This document shows, piece after piece, positions 1-9,089 of a stretch of DNA of 64,000 nt. The position numbers and the translations under genes were made by a program. The notes beneath the pieces are model-generated. The model ran no database searches. It was not told the DNA's origin and worked only from the letters and a program-made list of their open reading frames with translations. How positions within the stretch are numbered: position 1 is the first letter of the stretch; every line of letters begins with the position of its first letter. Source of the DNA: Streptomyces katrae (GTDB lineage: Bacteria > Actinomycetota > Actinomycetes > Streptomycetales > Streptomycetaceae); the NCBI RefSeq assembly GCF_000717655.1, contig NZ_JNZY01000006.1:186001-250000 (forward strand), read 5' to 3'.

Positions 1-436
1 GGCGGGCACGCCGAGGGGAGCAGGCCGCAGGCAGCGGTGCGTGCCGCAACCGCACCGCGTGTACCGCGGCCGTGCGCACTCAGGGAAGGATCAGCTGATC
101 GAGGCCGGCCGACGGGAGCGCTGCAAAGACTTCGACCGGGACTCATCCCGAACACCTCCTTGCGCAGCGCCGTCAGGACAGGGCGCCCGATCCGGCCGGA
201 AAGGCCGCAGAGGACCGGCGCCTCAGCGGCCGTATCACGATCTAGAGGGATGTCTCTCATACTTATGACCGGTAGTGGCCGATTCGTTCCGCGTCAGCCT
301 CTTGACGTCTGGAGGGCCAAAGGCTCGACTTAAGGTTCACAAGTTGGAGAGACGCCGGGGTCTCGGAGCACCAAGCCGCGATGCCGGCTCGGGGGGCGAC
401 GGTCGGCCGTCGCTTATGGGCAGGAGTGGATGAGTC
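1..436. other. Non-coding region upstream of the ROK regulator
   Basis: I see no convincing coding sequence here; the short open frames lack codon bias and a ribosome-binding site. The 3' end carries the signals for the ROK gene: a purine-rich ribosome-binding site (caggagtgg, about 421-430) some 7 nt before the GTG at 437. AT-richer stretches near 240-265 and 330-345 are the likeliest promoter positions, but no clear -35/-10 pair stands out. The gene before the window is not visible. Confidence 0.5.
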
Positions 437-1639
437 GTGCAGACTCCCGGATCGCAGTCTTCGCTGCACCGCGCGAATCTCGAACGGGTCGTGCGGGCGG
501 TGCGGCTCGCGGGTTCGCTGACCCAGGCGGAGATCGCCCGGTCCACCGGACTGTCGGCGGCCACGGTCTCCAACATCGTCCGCGAGCTCAAGGACGGTGG
601 GACCGTCGAGGTCACGGACACCTCGGCCGGCGGCCGGCGGGCGCGCAGCGTCTCGCTCAGCGGCGACGCGGGCATCGTGATCGGCGTGGACTTCGGCCAC
701 ACCCACCTACGGGTGGCGGTCGGCAACCTCGCCCACCAGGTGCTGGCCGAGGAGTCCGCCCCGCTGGACGTGGACGCTTCCTGGGCGGACGGCTTCGACC
801 GGGCGGAAGCCCTGGTCGGAGAGCTGATCGCGGGCATCGGGGTGGGCCTCGACAAGGTCATCGGAGTGGGGCTCGGTGTCCCCGGCCCGATCGACGTGGA
901 GTCCGGGACCCTCGGCTCCACCGCGATCCTGCCGGGCTGGGCCGGGATCAACCCGCGCCAGGAGCTCTCGCAGCGCCTCGGCGTGCCCGTGTACGTGGAC
1001 AACGACGCCAACCTCGGAGCGCTCGGGGAACTGGTGTGGGGGAGCGGCCGCGGGGTCAAGGACCTCGCGTACATCAAGGTCGCCAGCGGTGTCGGAGCCG
1101 GCCTGGTGATCAACGGGCAGATCTACCGGGGACCCGGCGGCACCGCCGGCGAGATCGGGCACATCACCCTCGACGAGTCCGGCCCGGTCTGCCGCTGCGG
1201 CAACCGCGGCTGCCTGGAGACCTTCGCCGCGGCCCGGTACGTGCTGCCGCTGCTGCAGAGCACCCACGGCCCCGAGCTCACCATGGAGCGGGTGGTCGAA
1301 CTGGCCCGCGAGGGCGACCCGGGCTGCCGCCGGGTCATCGCGGACGTAGGCCGCCATGTGGGTAGTGGTGTCGCGAACCTGTGCAACGTTCTGAATCCGA
1401 GCCGCGTGGTGCTCGGCGGTTCGCTGGCGGAGGCCGGTGAACTGATCCTGGCCCCCATACGTGAGTCCGTGGGGCGGTACGCGATCCCCAGCGCGGCACG
1501 GCAACTGTCCGTACTCACAGGGTCGTTGGGCAGCCGGGCCGAGGTGCTGGGGGCGCTGGCCCTGGTGCTGAGCGAGATGGGCGATTCGACCCTTCTGGCC
1601 GGTTCTCCGAGCCTCAGGCTCTTGCCTTCAGTTAGATAA
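437..1639 (+). CDS. rok7B7: ROK-family transcriptional regulator, Rok7B7-like
   Basis: 400 aa. The N-terminus holds a winged helix-turn-helix (about residues 28-52, TQAEIARSTGLSAATVSNIV) followed by a full ROK sugar-kinase-like domain. The phosphate motif DFGHT (85-89) and the VDNDAN segment (187-192) are visible. The ROK zinc site is complete: H242 plus C252, C254 and C259 (CRCGNRGCLE). The GTG start is chosen from the ribosome-binding site at 421-430. The gene lies directly upstream of a xylose-type ABC operon in the same orientation. The published S. coelicolor Rok7B7 sits in this arrangement and affects xylose use, carbon catabolite repression and antibiotic production. The name rests on motif and context, so orthology is inferred; the ROK family assignment is firm. 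Confidence 0.9.
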   Translation: MQTPGSQSSLHRANLERVVRAVRLAGSLTQAEIARSTGLSAATVSNIVRELKDGGTVEVTDTSAGGRRARSVSLSGDAGIVIGVDFGHTHLRVAVGNLAHQVLAEESAPLDVDASWADGFDRAEALVGELIAGIGVGLDKVIGVGLGVPGPIDVESGTLGSTAILPGWAGINPRQELSQRLGVPVYVDNDANLGALGELVWGSGRGVKDLAYIKVASGVGAGLVINGQIYRGPGGTAGEIGHITLDESGPVCRCGNRGCLETFAAARYVLPLLQSTHGPELTMERVVELAREGDPGCRRVIADVGRHVGSGVANLCNVLNPSRVVLGGSLAEAGELILAPIRESVGRYAIPSAARQLSVLTGSLGSRAEVLGALALVLSEMGDSTLLAGSPSLRLLPSVR

Positions 1640-1688
1640 CGGATGGCACCGTTGTCATCTCGTTAAGGATTCACTCCTTGACGGCAAA

Positions 1689-1740
1689 CTGCGGCCGAGG
1701 TTGACTCACGTCCACCTCGGCCGCAATGTTGCGGCCTCGT
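1689..1740 (+). promoter_or_regulatory. Competing inverted repeats in the xylF leader
   Basis: Three related arms precede the xylF ribosome-binding site. Arm A (1690-1701, TGCGGCCGAGGT) is a perfect 12-bp complement of arm B (1714-1725, ACCTCGGCCGCA). Arm B, extended by one base (1719-1726), also pairs over 8 bp with arm C (1729-1736, TTGCGGCC). A:B and B:C are mutually exclusive. The element could be an attenuator-like leader or an operator for the ROK protein; the sequence cannot separate these. Confidence 0.5.
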
Positions 1741-1756
1741 CAGGGAGGTTCAAGAA

Positions 1757-2872
1757 ATGAACACGCGCATGCGTAGAGCCGCCGTAGCCGTCGCCGCCAC
1801 CGCGATGGCCGCTTCCCTTGCCGCCTGTGGCAGCGCCAAGGAGGCCGGTGAGAAGCCGAAGGAGTCCGGCTCCGCCGCCGCGGGTGGTGCGATCAAGATC
1901 GGTCTGCTCCTGCCGGAGAACCAGACCGCGCGCTACGAGAAGTTCGACAAGCCGCTCTTCGAGAAGAAGGTCGCCGAACTCACCGGCGGCAAGGCCGAGG
2001 TGGTCTACGCCAACGCCAAGCAGGACGCGACCACGCAGAACTCGCAGGTCGACACGATGATCACCAACAAGGTGAACGTCCTGGTCATCGACGCCGTGGA
2101 CTCCAAGGCCATCGCCGGCTCGGTGAAGAAGGCCAAGGAGAAGGGCATCCCGGTCGTGGCCTACGACCGCCTCGCCGAGGGCCCGATCGACGCCTACACC
2201 TCCTTCGACAACGAAGAGGTCGGCAAGGTCCAGGGCAAGGCCCTGCTCGAGGCCCTGGGCGACAAGGCCAAGGCCGGTGAGATCGTCATGATGAACGGGT
2301 CGGTCACCGACCCGAACGCCGCCCTCTTCAAGAAGGGTGCGCACTCCGTCCTCGATGGCAAGGTGACCATCGGCAAGGAGTACGACACCAAGGAGTGGAA
2401 GCCGGAGAACGCCAACACCAACATGGCGGGTGCGATCTCCGCGATCGGCAAGGACAAGATCGTCGGCGTCTACTCCGCCAACGACGGCATGGCCGGCGGC
2501 ATCATCACCGCCCTCAAGGCGGCCGGCATGGACCCGCTGCCCCCGGTCACCGGCCAGGACGCGGAGCTCGCCGGTGTGCAGCGGATCGTTGCGGGCGAGC
2601 AGTTCATGAGCGTCTACAAGCCGTACGCCCCCGAGGCCGAGGCCGCCGCGAAGATGGCCGTCGCGCTCGCCAAGGGCGAGAAGCTCGACGGTGTCACCAC
2701 CTCCAAGGTCGACAGCCCGACCGACAAGGGCATCGCCTCGGTCCTGGTCCCCGTCGTCTCGCTGACCAAGAACAACATCAAGGACACTGTCATCAAGGAC
2801 GGTGTCTACACGGCCGACGAGATCTGCACCGACAAGTACGCGGCCGCCTGCACCACCCTCGGCCTGAAGTAG
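1757..2872 (+). CDS. xylF: Xylose/ribose-type ABC transporter substrate-binding lipoprotein
   Basis: 371 aa. A lipoprotein signal peptide with basic N-terminus and lipobox LAAC (21-24, lipidated Cys24) is followed by a periplasmic-binding-protein type I (RbsB/XylF-like) fold. Visible family features are IGLLLPENQTARYEKFD at the start of the mature domain, VLVIDAVDSKAI, and the hinge/ligand segment GVYSANDGMAGGII. It should capture a pentose, probably xylose, outside the membrane and hand it to the XylH permease. The ribosome-binding site (gggagg) lies at 1743-1748. The preceding ROK gene probably regulates it. The exact sugar is inferred from XylF similarity and operon context. Confidence 0.9.
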   Translation: MNTRMRRAAVAVAATAMAASLAACGSAKEAGEKPKESGSAAAGGAIKIGLLLPENQTARYEKFDKPLFEKKVAELTGGKAEVVYANAKQDATTQNSQVDTMITNKVNVLVIDAVDSKAIAGSVKKAKEKGIPVVAYDRLAEGPIDAYTSFDNEEVGKVQGKALLEALGDKAKAGEIVMMNGSVTDPNAALFKKGAHSVLDGKVTIGKEYDTKEWKPENANTNMAGAISAIGKDKIVGVYSANDGMAGGIITALKAAGMDPLPPVTGQDAELAGVQRIVAGEQFMSVYKPYAPEAEAAAKMAVALAKGEKLDGVTTSKVDSPTDKGIASVLVPVVSLTKNNIKDTVIKDGVYTADEICTDKYAAACTTLGLK

Positions 2873-3160
2873 GCCGGCCGGGCCTCCCGTAGGCCCTCTG
2901 CAGGCCATCCCGGCCCCGAAGCGGGCCGGTCCCGGCCGCAGGCAGGCTCCTCCCGGGCCTGCCGAGGCCCCAGCGTCCTGCCGGCCGGAGGCCCGCCCCC
3001 GCGGCCTCCGGTCCACCAGGACCCCCGCGCCTGCCCGGCGCCCCGCCCTCTTCCCCCGCCACCCGCGGGGCGCCGGGCAGAAACGATTCCCCAGTCCACC
3101 CCGCTCCTGCACTTACTGCACGACATCCCCGCCGGTCAGGCGGCGAAGGAGATGGTTCAT
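2873..3160 (+). other. Intra-operon spacer with GC hairpins
   Basis: This 288-nt gap separates the binding-protein gene from the ATPase gene. It contains short inverted repeats: CGGCCC (2911-2916) with GGGCCG (2923-2928), and GGCAGGC (2941-2947) with GCCTGCC (2957-2963). No open frame with codon bias is seen. Such hairpins often lower downstream expression so that binding protein exceeds membrane components; that role is inferred here. Confidence 0.35.
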
Positions 3161-3940
3161 GTGTCCGCTGCGCCCGTGCTGGCGTTGCGAGGGGTCTCGA
3201 AGCGATTCGGTGCCGTCCAGGCGCTCACCGACGTAGAACTCGAGATCCATTCCGGCGAGGTGGTCGCCCTGGTCGGCGACAACGGCGCCGGCAAGTCCAC
3301 GCTCGTCAAGACGATCGCCGGCGTCCACCCCATCGATGACGGAGTCATCGAGTGGGAGGGCAAGCCGGTCTCGATCACCAAGCCCCACGACGCCCAGAAC
3401 CTGGGCATCGCGACGGTCTACCAGGACCTCGCGCTGTGCGACAACATCGACGTCGTCGGCAACCTCTTCCTGGGCCGCGAGCTCAAGCGCCGCGGAGTCC
3501 TGGACGAGGTGGAGATGGAGCGCCGCGCCCGCGAGCTCCTGACCACCCTGTCCATCCGGATCCCCAGCGTCCGCATCCCCATCGCCTCGCTCTCCGGCGG
3601 CCAGCGCCAGACCGTGGCGATCGCCCGTTCGATGCTCGGCGAGCCCCAGCTCGTCATCCTCGACGAGCCCACGGCCGCCCTCGGCGTCGAGCAGACCGCA
3701 CAGGTCCTCGACCTGGTGGAGCGGCTGCGCGAGCGCGGCCACGCCGTCATCCTCATCAGCCACAACATGGCCGATGTGAAGGCCGTCGCCGACAAGGTGG
3801 CGGTCCTGCGGCTGGGCCGCAACAACGGCGTCTTCACCGTCAAGGACACGTCGCAGGAAGAGATCATCTCCGCCATCACCGGAGCCACGGACAACGCCGT
3901 GACCCGCCGGGCGGCCCGTACCGGGGAGGCTCGCAAGTGA
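3161..3940 (+). CDS. xylG: Sugar ABC transporter ATP-binding protein
   Basis: 259 aa from GTG 3161. I prefer this start because aaggag at 3146-3151 is well spaced from it; ATG 3152 is an alternative that almost touches that site. It is a single nucleotide-binding domain with Walker A GDNGAGKST, ABC signature LSGGQRQTVAIARS, Walker B VILDEPTAAL and the switch His in LISHN. E. coli XylG and RbsA carry two fused ATPase domains (about 500 aa), whereas this protein has one and would act as a homodimer. It powers sugar import with the XylF-like and XylH-like neighbours. The next gene starts within its stop codon (GTGA overlap), indicating translational coupling. Confidence 0.9.
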   Translation: MSAAPVLALRGVSKRFGAVQALTDVELEIHSGEVVALVGDNGAGKSTLVKTIAGVHPIDDGVIEWEGKPVSITKPHDAQNLGIATVYQDLALCDNIDVVGNLFLGRELKRRGVLDEVEMERRARELLTTLSIRIPSVRIPIASLSGGQRQTVAIARSMLGEPQLVILDEPTAALGVEQTAQVLDLVERLRERGHAVILISHNMADVKAVADKVAVLRLGRNNGVFTVKDTSQEEIISAITGATDNAVTRRAARTGEARK

Positions 3941-5229
3941 GCACCGAACACCACACCCATGCGGAAGAGGTGGCCCAGCTCGCCAACCCCGCCGCCCCGG
4001 CCGACTCCATTCCCGTGGTGGACCCCCGGCTGCTCGTCCGCGAGCAGGGTCTGGCCGGCTACCTGAGCGAGTTCGGCCGCAAGATGAAGGCCGGTGACCT
4101 GGGCTCCCTCCCGGTCGTCGTCGGCCTGATCATCATCTGCGGCATCTTCCAGGGGCTGAACGCGAACTTCCTGTCCCCGGAGAACCTCACCAACATCGCG
4201 ATCACCATGGTCGCCACCGGCATGATGGCCGTGGGCATCATCTTCGTGCTGCTGCTCGGCGAGATCGACCTCTCGGTCGGCTCGGTCAGCGGTGTCGCGG
4301 GTGCCCTCTTCGCCGTCCTGGCCGTCACCCACGGGGTCAACGAGTGGGTGGCGATCCTGGCCGCCGTCGCAGGCGGTGCCCTGATCGGCGCAATCCACGG
4401 CTTCTTCTTCGCCAAGATCGGCGCACCGGCCTTCGCGGTCACCCTGTCGGGCCTGCTGTTCTGGTCCGGCGCCATGCTGCAGATCCTCGGCAGCAACGGC
4501 ACGATCAACATCGACTCCGACGGTGTGGTGGGCCAGCTCACCACGTACTTCTTCACGGACGTGGCGGCCGGCTACGGCCTCGCCGCGATCGCGGTGATCG
4601 GGTACTTCCTGGCGAGCTTCTTCGACAACCGCCGCCGCGAGGCCGCGGGCGTCCCGTCCCGTCCGATGAGCGAGATCGCGCTGCGCACGGGCCTGCTGGC
4701 GCTGTTCACCTTCGGTCCCGCCGCGGTGTTCAACCAGTACAAGGGCCTGCCGCTGGCGGTCGTGCTCTTCGTGGTGGTGCTGGCCGGCACGGACTTCCTG
4801 CTGCGACGCACCACGTTCGGCCGGAACGTCTTCGCCCTCGGCGGCAGCGTCGAGGCGTCCCGCCGCGCCGGCATCAGCGTCGTCGGGATCCGTATCGCGG
4901 TGTTCACGATCTCGGGCACCTTCGCCGCCATCGGCGGGCTCTTCTGGGCCTCCAAGATCGCGGCGGCCAACCAGAGCGCCGGCGGCGGCGACCTGCTCAT
5001 GAACGTGATCGCGGCGGCCGTGATCGGCGGCACCAGCCTCTTCGGCGGCCGGGGCCGGACCTGGAACGCCCTCCTCGGTGTCATGGTCATCACCTCGATC
5101 CAGTACGGTCTGGCCCTCCAGGGCATCGCCACGCCGATCCAGTACATGATCACCGGCGCGGTACTGCTGGCCACCGTGGTGATCGACTCGGTCACCCGCA
5201 AGACCCAGAAGACGGCCGGACGCGCCTGA
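3937..5229 (+). CDS. xylH: Sugar ABC transporter permease
   Basis: 430 aa, starting at the GTG that overlaps the xylG stop by 4 bp. About 60 hydrophilic N-terminal residues precede a BPD_transp_2 (RbsC/XylH-type) domain with roughly 10-12 membrane spans. The family hallmark LLGEIDLSVGSVSG sits near residue 110, and the coupling loop GGSVEASRRAGISV near residue 305. A longer loop in the middle (DNRRREAAG) is typical of XylH rather than RbsC. It forms the channel of the pentose importer, and a strong hairpin terminator follows. Confidence 0.9.
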   Translation: MSTEHHTHAEEVAQLANPAAPADSIPVVDPRLLVREQGLAGYLSEFGRKMKAGDLGSLPVVVGLIIICGIFQGLNANFLSPENLTNIAITMVATGMMAVGIIFVLLLGEIDLSVGSVSGVAGALFAVLAVTHGVNEWVAILAAVAGGALIGAIHGFFFAKIGAPAFAVTLSGLLFWSGAMLQILGSNGTINIDSDGVVGQLTTYFFTDVAAGYGLAAIAVIGYFLASFFDNRRREAAGVPSRPMSEIALRTGLLALFTFGPAAVFNQYKGLPLAVVLFVVVLAGTDFLLRRTTFGRNVFALGGSVEASRRAGISVVGIRIAVFTISGTFAAIGGLFWASKIAAANQSAGGGDLLMNVIAAAVIGGTSLFGGRGRTWNALLGVMVITSIQYGLALQGIATPIQYMITGAVLLATVVIDSVTRKTQKTAGRA

Positions 5230-5261
5230 CACCGCGCCCGTCGCGGTAAGACCGGTCACAG

Positions 5262-5292
5262 TGCCCGGTGCCACCCCGTGTGGCACCGGGCA
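5262..5292 (+). terminator. Terminator after the xyl operon
   Basis: A perfect 13-bp stem, TGCCCGGTGCCAC (5262-5274) with GTGGCACCGGGCA (5280-5292), and a 5-nt loop lies 33 nt after the xylH stop. There is no U-tract, as is common in Streptomyces. It separates the xyl operon from dxs. Confidence 0.8.
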
Positions 5293-5428
5293 TCCGTGCG
5301 TACGTCTGACGTACATCTGTGCGTACGCCTGTGTGGGTATGCGCCCGAATGTGATGTGTGACTTGGGGGTGATCTGCACAGGGATGTGTACAGCCATGAC
5401 GAAGCTGTGACCCGTGTGCGGCAGCCCG

Positions 5429-5459
5429 ATGACCGCGGTCGCCGACGGAACATTAGACT
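5429..5459 (+). promoter_or_regulatory. Putative vegetative promoter of dxs
   Basis: TAGACT at 5454-5459 matches the Streptomyces housekeeping -10 consensus. ATGACC at 5429-5434 is a partial -35 with a rather long 19-nt spacer. The -10 lies about 35 nt before the dxs start. The -35 match is weak. Confidence 0.4.
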
Positions 5460-5493
5460 CGACAGACCAGCAAGCAACTGCAAGGAGGCACGG

Positions 5494-7410
5494 GTGCTGC
5501 TGACCCGCATCAAGGGACCGCGCGATCTGGACCGGCTCAGCCAGGAGGAGCTCGACCAGCTCGCCGCCGAGATCAGGTCCTTCCTCGTCGACGCCGTCTC
5601 CAAGACCGGCGGGCACCTCGGCCCCAACCTCGGGGTGGTCGAACTGACGATCGCTCTGCACCGGGTCTTCGACTCGCCCAAGGACAAGGTCCTCTTCGAC
5701 ACCGGCCACCAGGCCTACGTCCACAAGCTGCTCACGGGCCGCCAGGACTTCGCCGGACTGCGCACCAAGGGCGGCCTGTCCGGCTACCCCTCGCGCGCCG
5801 AGTCCGACCACGACGTCATCGAGAACTCCCACGCCTCCACCGTGCTGGGCTGGGCCGACGGCCTCGCCAAGGCCAACGAGGTGCTCGGCCGGGAGGACCA
5901 CCACGTCGCCGCCGTCATCGGCGACGGCGCGCTGACCGGGGGCATGGCCTGGGAGGCGCTGAACAACATCGCCGCCGCCAAGGACCGCCCGCTGGTCATC
6001 GTCGTCAACGACAACGAGCGCTCGTACGGCCCCACCATCGGCGGCCTCGCCAACCACCTGGCCACCCTGCGCACCACGGACGGCTACGAGCGCTTCCTGG
6101 CCCGCGGCAAGGAGCTCCTGGAGCGCACCCCGGTCGTCGGGAAGCCGCTCTTCGAGACCCTGCACGGCGCCAAGAAGGGCCTGAAGGACTTCATCGCCCC
6201 GCAGGGCATGTTCGAGGACCTCGGCCTGAAGTACATCGGGCCCATCGACGGCCACGACATCGAGGCCCTGGAGTCCGCCCTGCAGCGCGCCAAGCGCTTC
6301 AGCGGCCCCGTCATCGTGCACTGCCTCACCCAGAAGGGCCGCGGCTACACCCCGGCCCTGGAGCACGAGGCGGACCGCTTCCACGCGGTCGGCGTGATCC
6401 ACCCGGACACCGGACTGCCGGTCAAGACCGCGGCCGCCAGCTGGACCTCCGTCTTCGCCGACGAGATGGTCAAGCTCGGCCACGAGCGCGCGGACATCGT
6501 CGGCATCACCGCCGCCATGCTCCACCCGGTCGGCCTCAACAAGTTCGCCGAGGCCTTCCCGGACCGCATCTACGACGTGGGCATCGCCGAGCAGCACGGC
6601 GCCACTTCGGCGGCGGGCCTGGCCACCGGCGGCGTCCACCCGGTCTTCGCGGTGTACGCGACGTTCCTCAACCGCGCCTTCGACCAGGTCCTGATGGACG
6701 TGGCCCTGCACAAGTGCGGGGTCACCTTCGTCCTGGACCGGGCCGGTGTCACCGGCGACGACGGCGCCTCCCACAACGGCATGTGGGACATGTCCATCCT
6801 CCAGGTCGTGCCCGGCCTGCGGCTCGCCGCCCCGCGCGATGCCGAGCAGCTGCGCGCCCAGCTCCGCGAGGCCGTCGAGGTCAAGGACGCCCCGACCGTC
6901 GTGCGCTACTCCAAGGGCGTCGTCGGCCCGGCCGTCCCGGCCGTCGGCCGCATCGGCGGAATGGACGTCCTGCGCGCCCCGGCCCCCGAGGTCACCCGAC
7001 CGGACGTACTGCTCGTCTCGGTCGGCGCACTCGCCCCGATGTGCCTGGAGATCGCCGGCCTGCTCGACAAGCAGGGGATCTCCACGACCGTCGTCGACCC
7101 CCGCTGGGTCAAGCCCGTGGACGAGGCCCTGGCCCCGCTCGCGGACCGGCACCGCGTGGTCGTCACCGTCGAGGACAACGGCCGCACCGGCGGCGTGGGC
7201 TCCGCCGTCGCCCAGGCGCTGCGCGACGCGGGCGTCGACGTACCGCTGCGCGACTTCGGCATCCCGCAGCGCTTCCTCGACCACGCCCTGCGCAAGGAGA
7301 TCATGGCCGAGATCGGCCTGACCGCGCCGGACATCGCACGGCAGGTCACCGGCCTGGTCGCCAAGCTGGACGGGCGGTTCGACAGCGAGCCGGCCGCCGC
7401 CGTCGACTAG
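5494..7410 (+). CDS. dxs: 1-deoxy-D-xylulose-5-phosphate synthase
   Basis: 638 aa from GTG 5494, preceded by an ideal ribosome-binding site (aaggagg, 5482-5488). It is a thiamine-diphosphate enzyme that condenses pyruvate and glyceraldehyde 3-phosphate to DXP, the first step of the MEP isoprenoid pathway, and feeds thiamine and pyridoxal synthesis. Visible motifs are [16 protein letters not shown] near the N-terminus, [15 protein letters not shown], the ThDP-binding [15 protein letters not shown], and [18 protein letters not shown] in the pyrimidine-binding domain. Full length for the family. It follows the xylose importer but has its own terminator-separated promoter. Streptomyces often has two dxs genes, so this may be a paralogue; the enzyme call is firm. 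Confidence 0.95.
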   Translation: MLLTRIKGPRDLDRLSQEELDQLAAEIRSFLVDAVSKTGGHLGPNLGVVELTIALHRVFDSPKDKVLFDTGHQAYVHKLLTGRQDFAGLRTKGGLSGYPSRAESDHDVIENSHASTVLGWADGLAKANEVLGREDHHVAAVIGDGALTGGMAWEALNNIAAAKDRPLVIVVNDNERSYGPTIGGLANHLATLRTTDGYERFLARGKELLERTPVVGKPLFETLHGAKKGLKDFIAPQGMFEDLGLKYIGPIDGHDIEALESALQRAKRFSGPVIVHCLTQKGRGYTPALEHEADRFHAVGVIHPDTGLPVKTAAASWTSVFADEMVKLGHERADIVGITAAMLHPVGLNKFAEAFPDRIYDVGIAEQHGATSAAGLATGGVHPVFAVYATFLNRAFDQVLMDVALHKCGVTFVLDRAGVTGDDGASHNGMWDMSILQVVPGLRLAAPRDAEQLRAQLREAVEVKDAPTVVRYSKGVVGPAVPAVGRIGGMDVLRAPAPEVTRPDVLLVSVGALAPMCLEIAGLLDKQGISTTVVDPRWVKPVDEALAPLADRHRVVVTVEDNGRTGGVGSAVAQALRDAGVDVPLRDFGIPQRFLDHALRKEIMAEIGLTAPDIARQVTGLVAKLDGRFDSEPAAAVD

Positions 7411-7450
7411 GACGGGTTCCGGCCACTAGATCGCCGCGCGGTTGCACGTC

Positions 7451-7494
7451 ACGGGCCGGGAGATCACCCTTGGAGGGTGGGCCTCCCGGCCCGT
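7451..7494 (+). terminator. Hairpin between dxs and the permease gene
   Basis: A perfect 12-bp stem, ACGGGCCGGGAG (7451-7462) with CTCCCGGCCCGT (7483-7494), encloses a 20-nt loop that can itself form a small stem. It is probably the dxs terminator. Because the next gene starts only 35 nt later, it could also act as a leader structure for that gene. Confidence 0.65.
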
Positions 7495-7529
7495 TCGCGT
7501 GCGTCGACACCTGTTTCGGAGGTGCGTCG

Positions 7530-9026
7530 GTGAGTAGGGATATGAACAGCCCCTTCCGCACCAAGACGGTGGAGCAGTCCATCCGTGACACGGAGGAGCC
7601 GGAGCACGCGCTCCGGAAATCACTCTCGGCCTGGGACCTGACCGTCTTCGGCGTAGGCGTCATCATCGGTACCGGCATCTTCGTCCTCACGGGCATTGCC
7701 GCCCGGAACAACGCCGGTCCCGCCACCGCCCTGGCCTTCGTGGCGGCGGGCATCGTCTGCGCTCTCGCGGCGCTCTGCTACGCCGAGTTCGCGTCCACCG
7801 TGCCGGTGGCGGGATCCGCGTACACCTTCTCGTACGCCTCGATCGGTGAGCTGCCCGCCTGGATCATCGGCTGGGACCTGGTGCTGGAGTTCGCGCTCGG
7901 CACCGCCGTCGTGGCGGTCGGCTGGTCCGGCTACGTGCGCCACCTGATGCACACCAACCTGGGCTGGGACCTGCCCACCGCGCTGTCCGGACCGGACGCG
8001 GGAGGAACCTTCGACCTGCTGGCCTTCCTGCTGATCCTGGCGCTGACCGCGATCCTGGTCGTCGGGACGAAACTCTCGGCGCGGATCACCGCGATCGTGG
8101 TCGCCATCAAGGTCACCGTGGTCGTGCTGGTCATCGTCGCGGGCCTGTTCTTCATCAAGGCCGACAACTACTCGCCGTTCATCCCTCCGGCCCAGCCGCA
8201 GGAAGCGGGCGGCGACCTGCACGCGCCACTGGTCCAGCTGCTCTTCGGCTACGCACCCACCAATTTCGGTGTCATGGGCATCTTCACCGCGGCCTCGCTC
8301 ATCTTCTTCGCCTTCATCGGCTTCGACGTCGTGGCGACGGCCGCCGAGGAGACCAAGAACCCCCAGCGGGACATGCCGCGCGGCATCCTCGGCTCGCTCC
8401 TCATCTGCACCGTGCTCTACGTCGCCGTGACGCTGGTGGTCACCGGCATGCAGAAGTACACGGAGATGTCGCCGACCGCGCCGCTGGCCGAAGCCTTCAA
8501 GTCGGTGAACCAGCCCTTCTTCTCCGGCGCCATCAGTCTCGGGGCGGCCGTCGGCCTGATCACCGTGAGCATGATCCTGCTGCTCGGCCAGACCCGTGTG
8601 TTCTTCGCGATGAGCCGTGACGGACTGCTGCCGCGCGTCTTCTCCGTCACCCACCCCAAGTACCGGACCCCCTACCGGGCGACCCTCCTCCTCGGTGTGA
8701 TCATCGCCGTGGTGGCGGGCTTCACCAGCCTGGAGAAGCTCGCGGAACTGGTGAACATCGGCACGCTGTTCGCCTTCGTGCTCGTCGCCCTCGGCGTGAT
8801 CATCCTGCGCAAGACCCGTCCCGACCTGCACCGGGCCTTCCGTACCCCGTGGGTACCGCTGATCCCGATCCTGTCGATCGCGGCCTCGCTCTGGCTGATG
8901 CTCAACCTGCCGGCCGAGACCTGGATCCGCTTCGGCATCTGGATGGCGATCGGCATCGTCGTCTACTTCGCCTACGGGCGCTCGCACAGCCGCCTCGCCA
9001 AGGTCGGCCCCGACGCGAAGTTCTAG
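7530..9026 (+). CDS. APC-family amino acid permease
   Basis: 498 aa from GTG 7530 (ggagg at 7518-7522; ATG 7542 is an alternative). The first span carries the APC-superfamily substrate motif FGVGVIIGTGIFVLTG, and about 12 membrane spans follow. It resembles the YfnA/CAT-type amino acid permeases: DMPRGILGSLLICTVLYV is the conserved region after the sixth span, and the later segment RVFFAMSRDGLLP is typical. It probably imports an amino acid with protons. The substrate cannot be read from sequence. Transcription ends at a strong bidirectional hairpin shared with the convergent LCP gene. Confidence 0.88.
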   Translation: MSRDMNSPFRTKTVEQSIRDTEEPEHALRKSLSAWDLTVFGVGVIIGTGIFVLTGIAARNNAGPATALAFVAAGIVCALAALCYAEFASTVPVAGSAYTFSYASIGELPAWIIGWDLVLEFALGTAVVAVGWSGYVRHLMHTNLGWDLPTALSGPDAGGTFDLLAFLLILALTAILVVGTKLSARITAIVVAIKVTVVVLVIVAGLFFIKADNYSPFIPPAQPQEAGGDLHAPLVQLLFGYAPTNFGVMGIFTAASLIFFAFIGFDVVATAAEETKNPQRDMPRGILGSLLICTVLYVAVTLVVTGMQKYTEMSPTAPLAEAFKSVNQPFFSGAISLGAAVGLITVSMILLLGQTRVFFAMSRDGLLPRVFSVTHPKYRTPYRATLLLGVIIAVVAGFTSLEKLAELVNIGTLFAFVLVALGVIILRKTRPDLHRAFRTPWVPLIPILSIAASLWLMLNLPAETWIRFGIWMAIGIVVYFAYGRSHSRLAKVGPDAKF

Positions 9027-9037
9027 CGGAGGAAAGC

Positions 9038-9078
9038 CGGAAGCCGGCCGTACGGGTCACCCGTACGGCCGGCTTCCG
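9038..9078. terminator. Bidirectional terminator
   Basis: A 19-bp perfect inverted repeat, CGGAAGCCGGCCGTACGGG (9038-9056) with its complement at 9060-9078, has a 3-nt loop. It sits between the convergent stop codons of the permease and LCP genes. Confidence 0.88.
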
Positions 9079-9089
9079 TGTCCGGCCGG

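Noticed and set aside
3418..7284. Very long open frame on the minus strand opposite xylG-xylH-dxs
   Set aside because: Its composition (runs of D, G, R, V, H) is the usual mirror of G+C-rich Streptomyces codons; the plus-strand genes there have clear family motifs and ribosome-binding sites.
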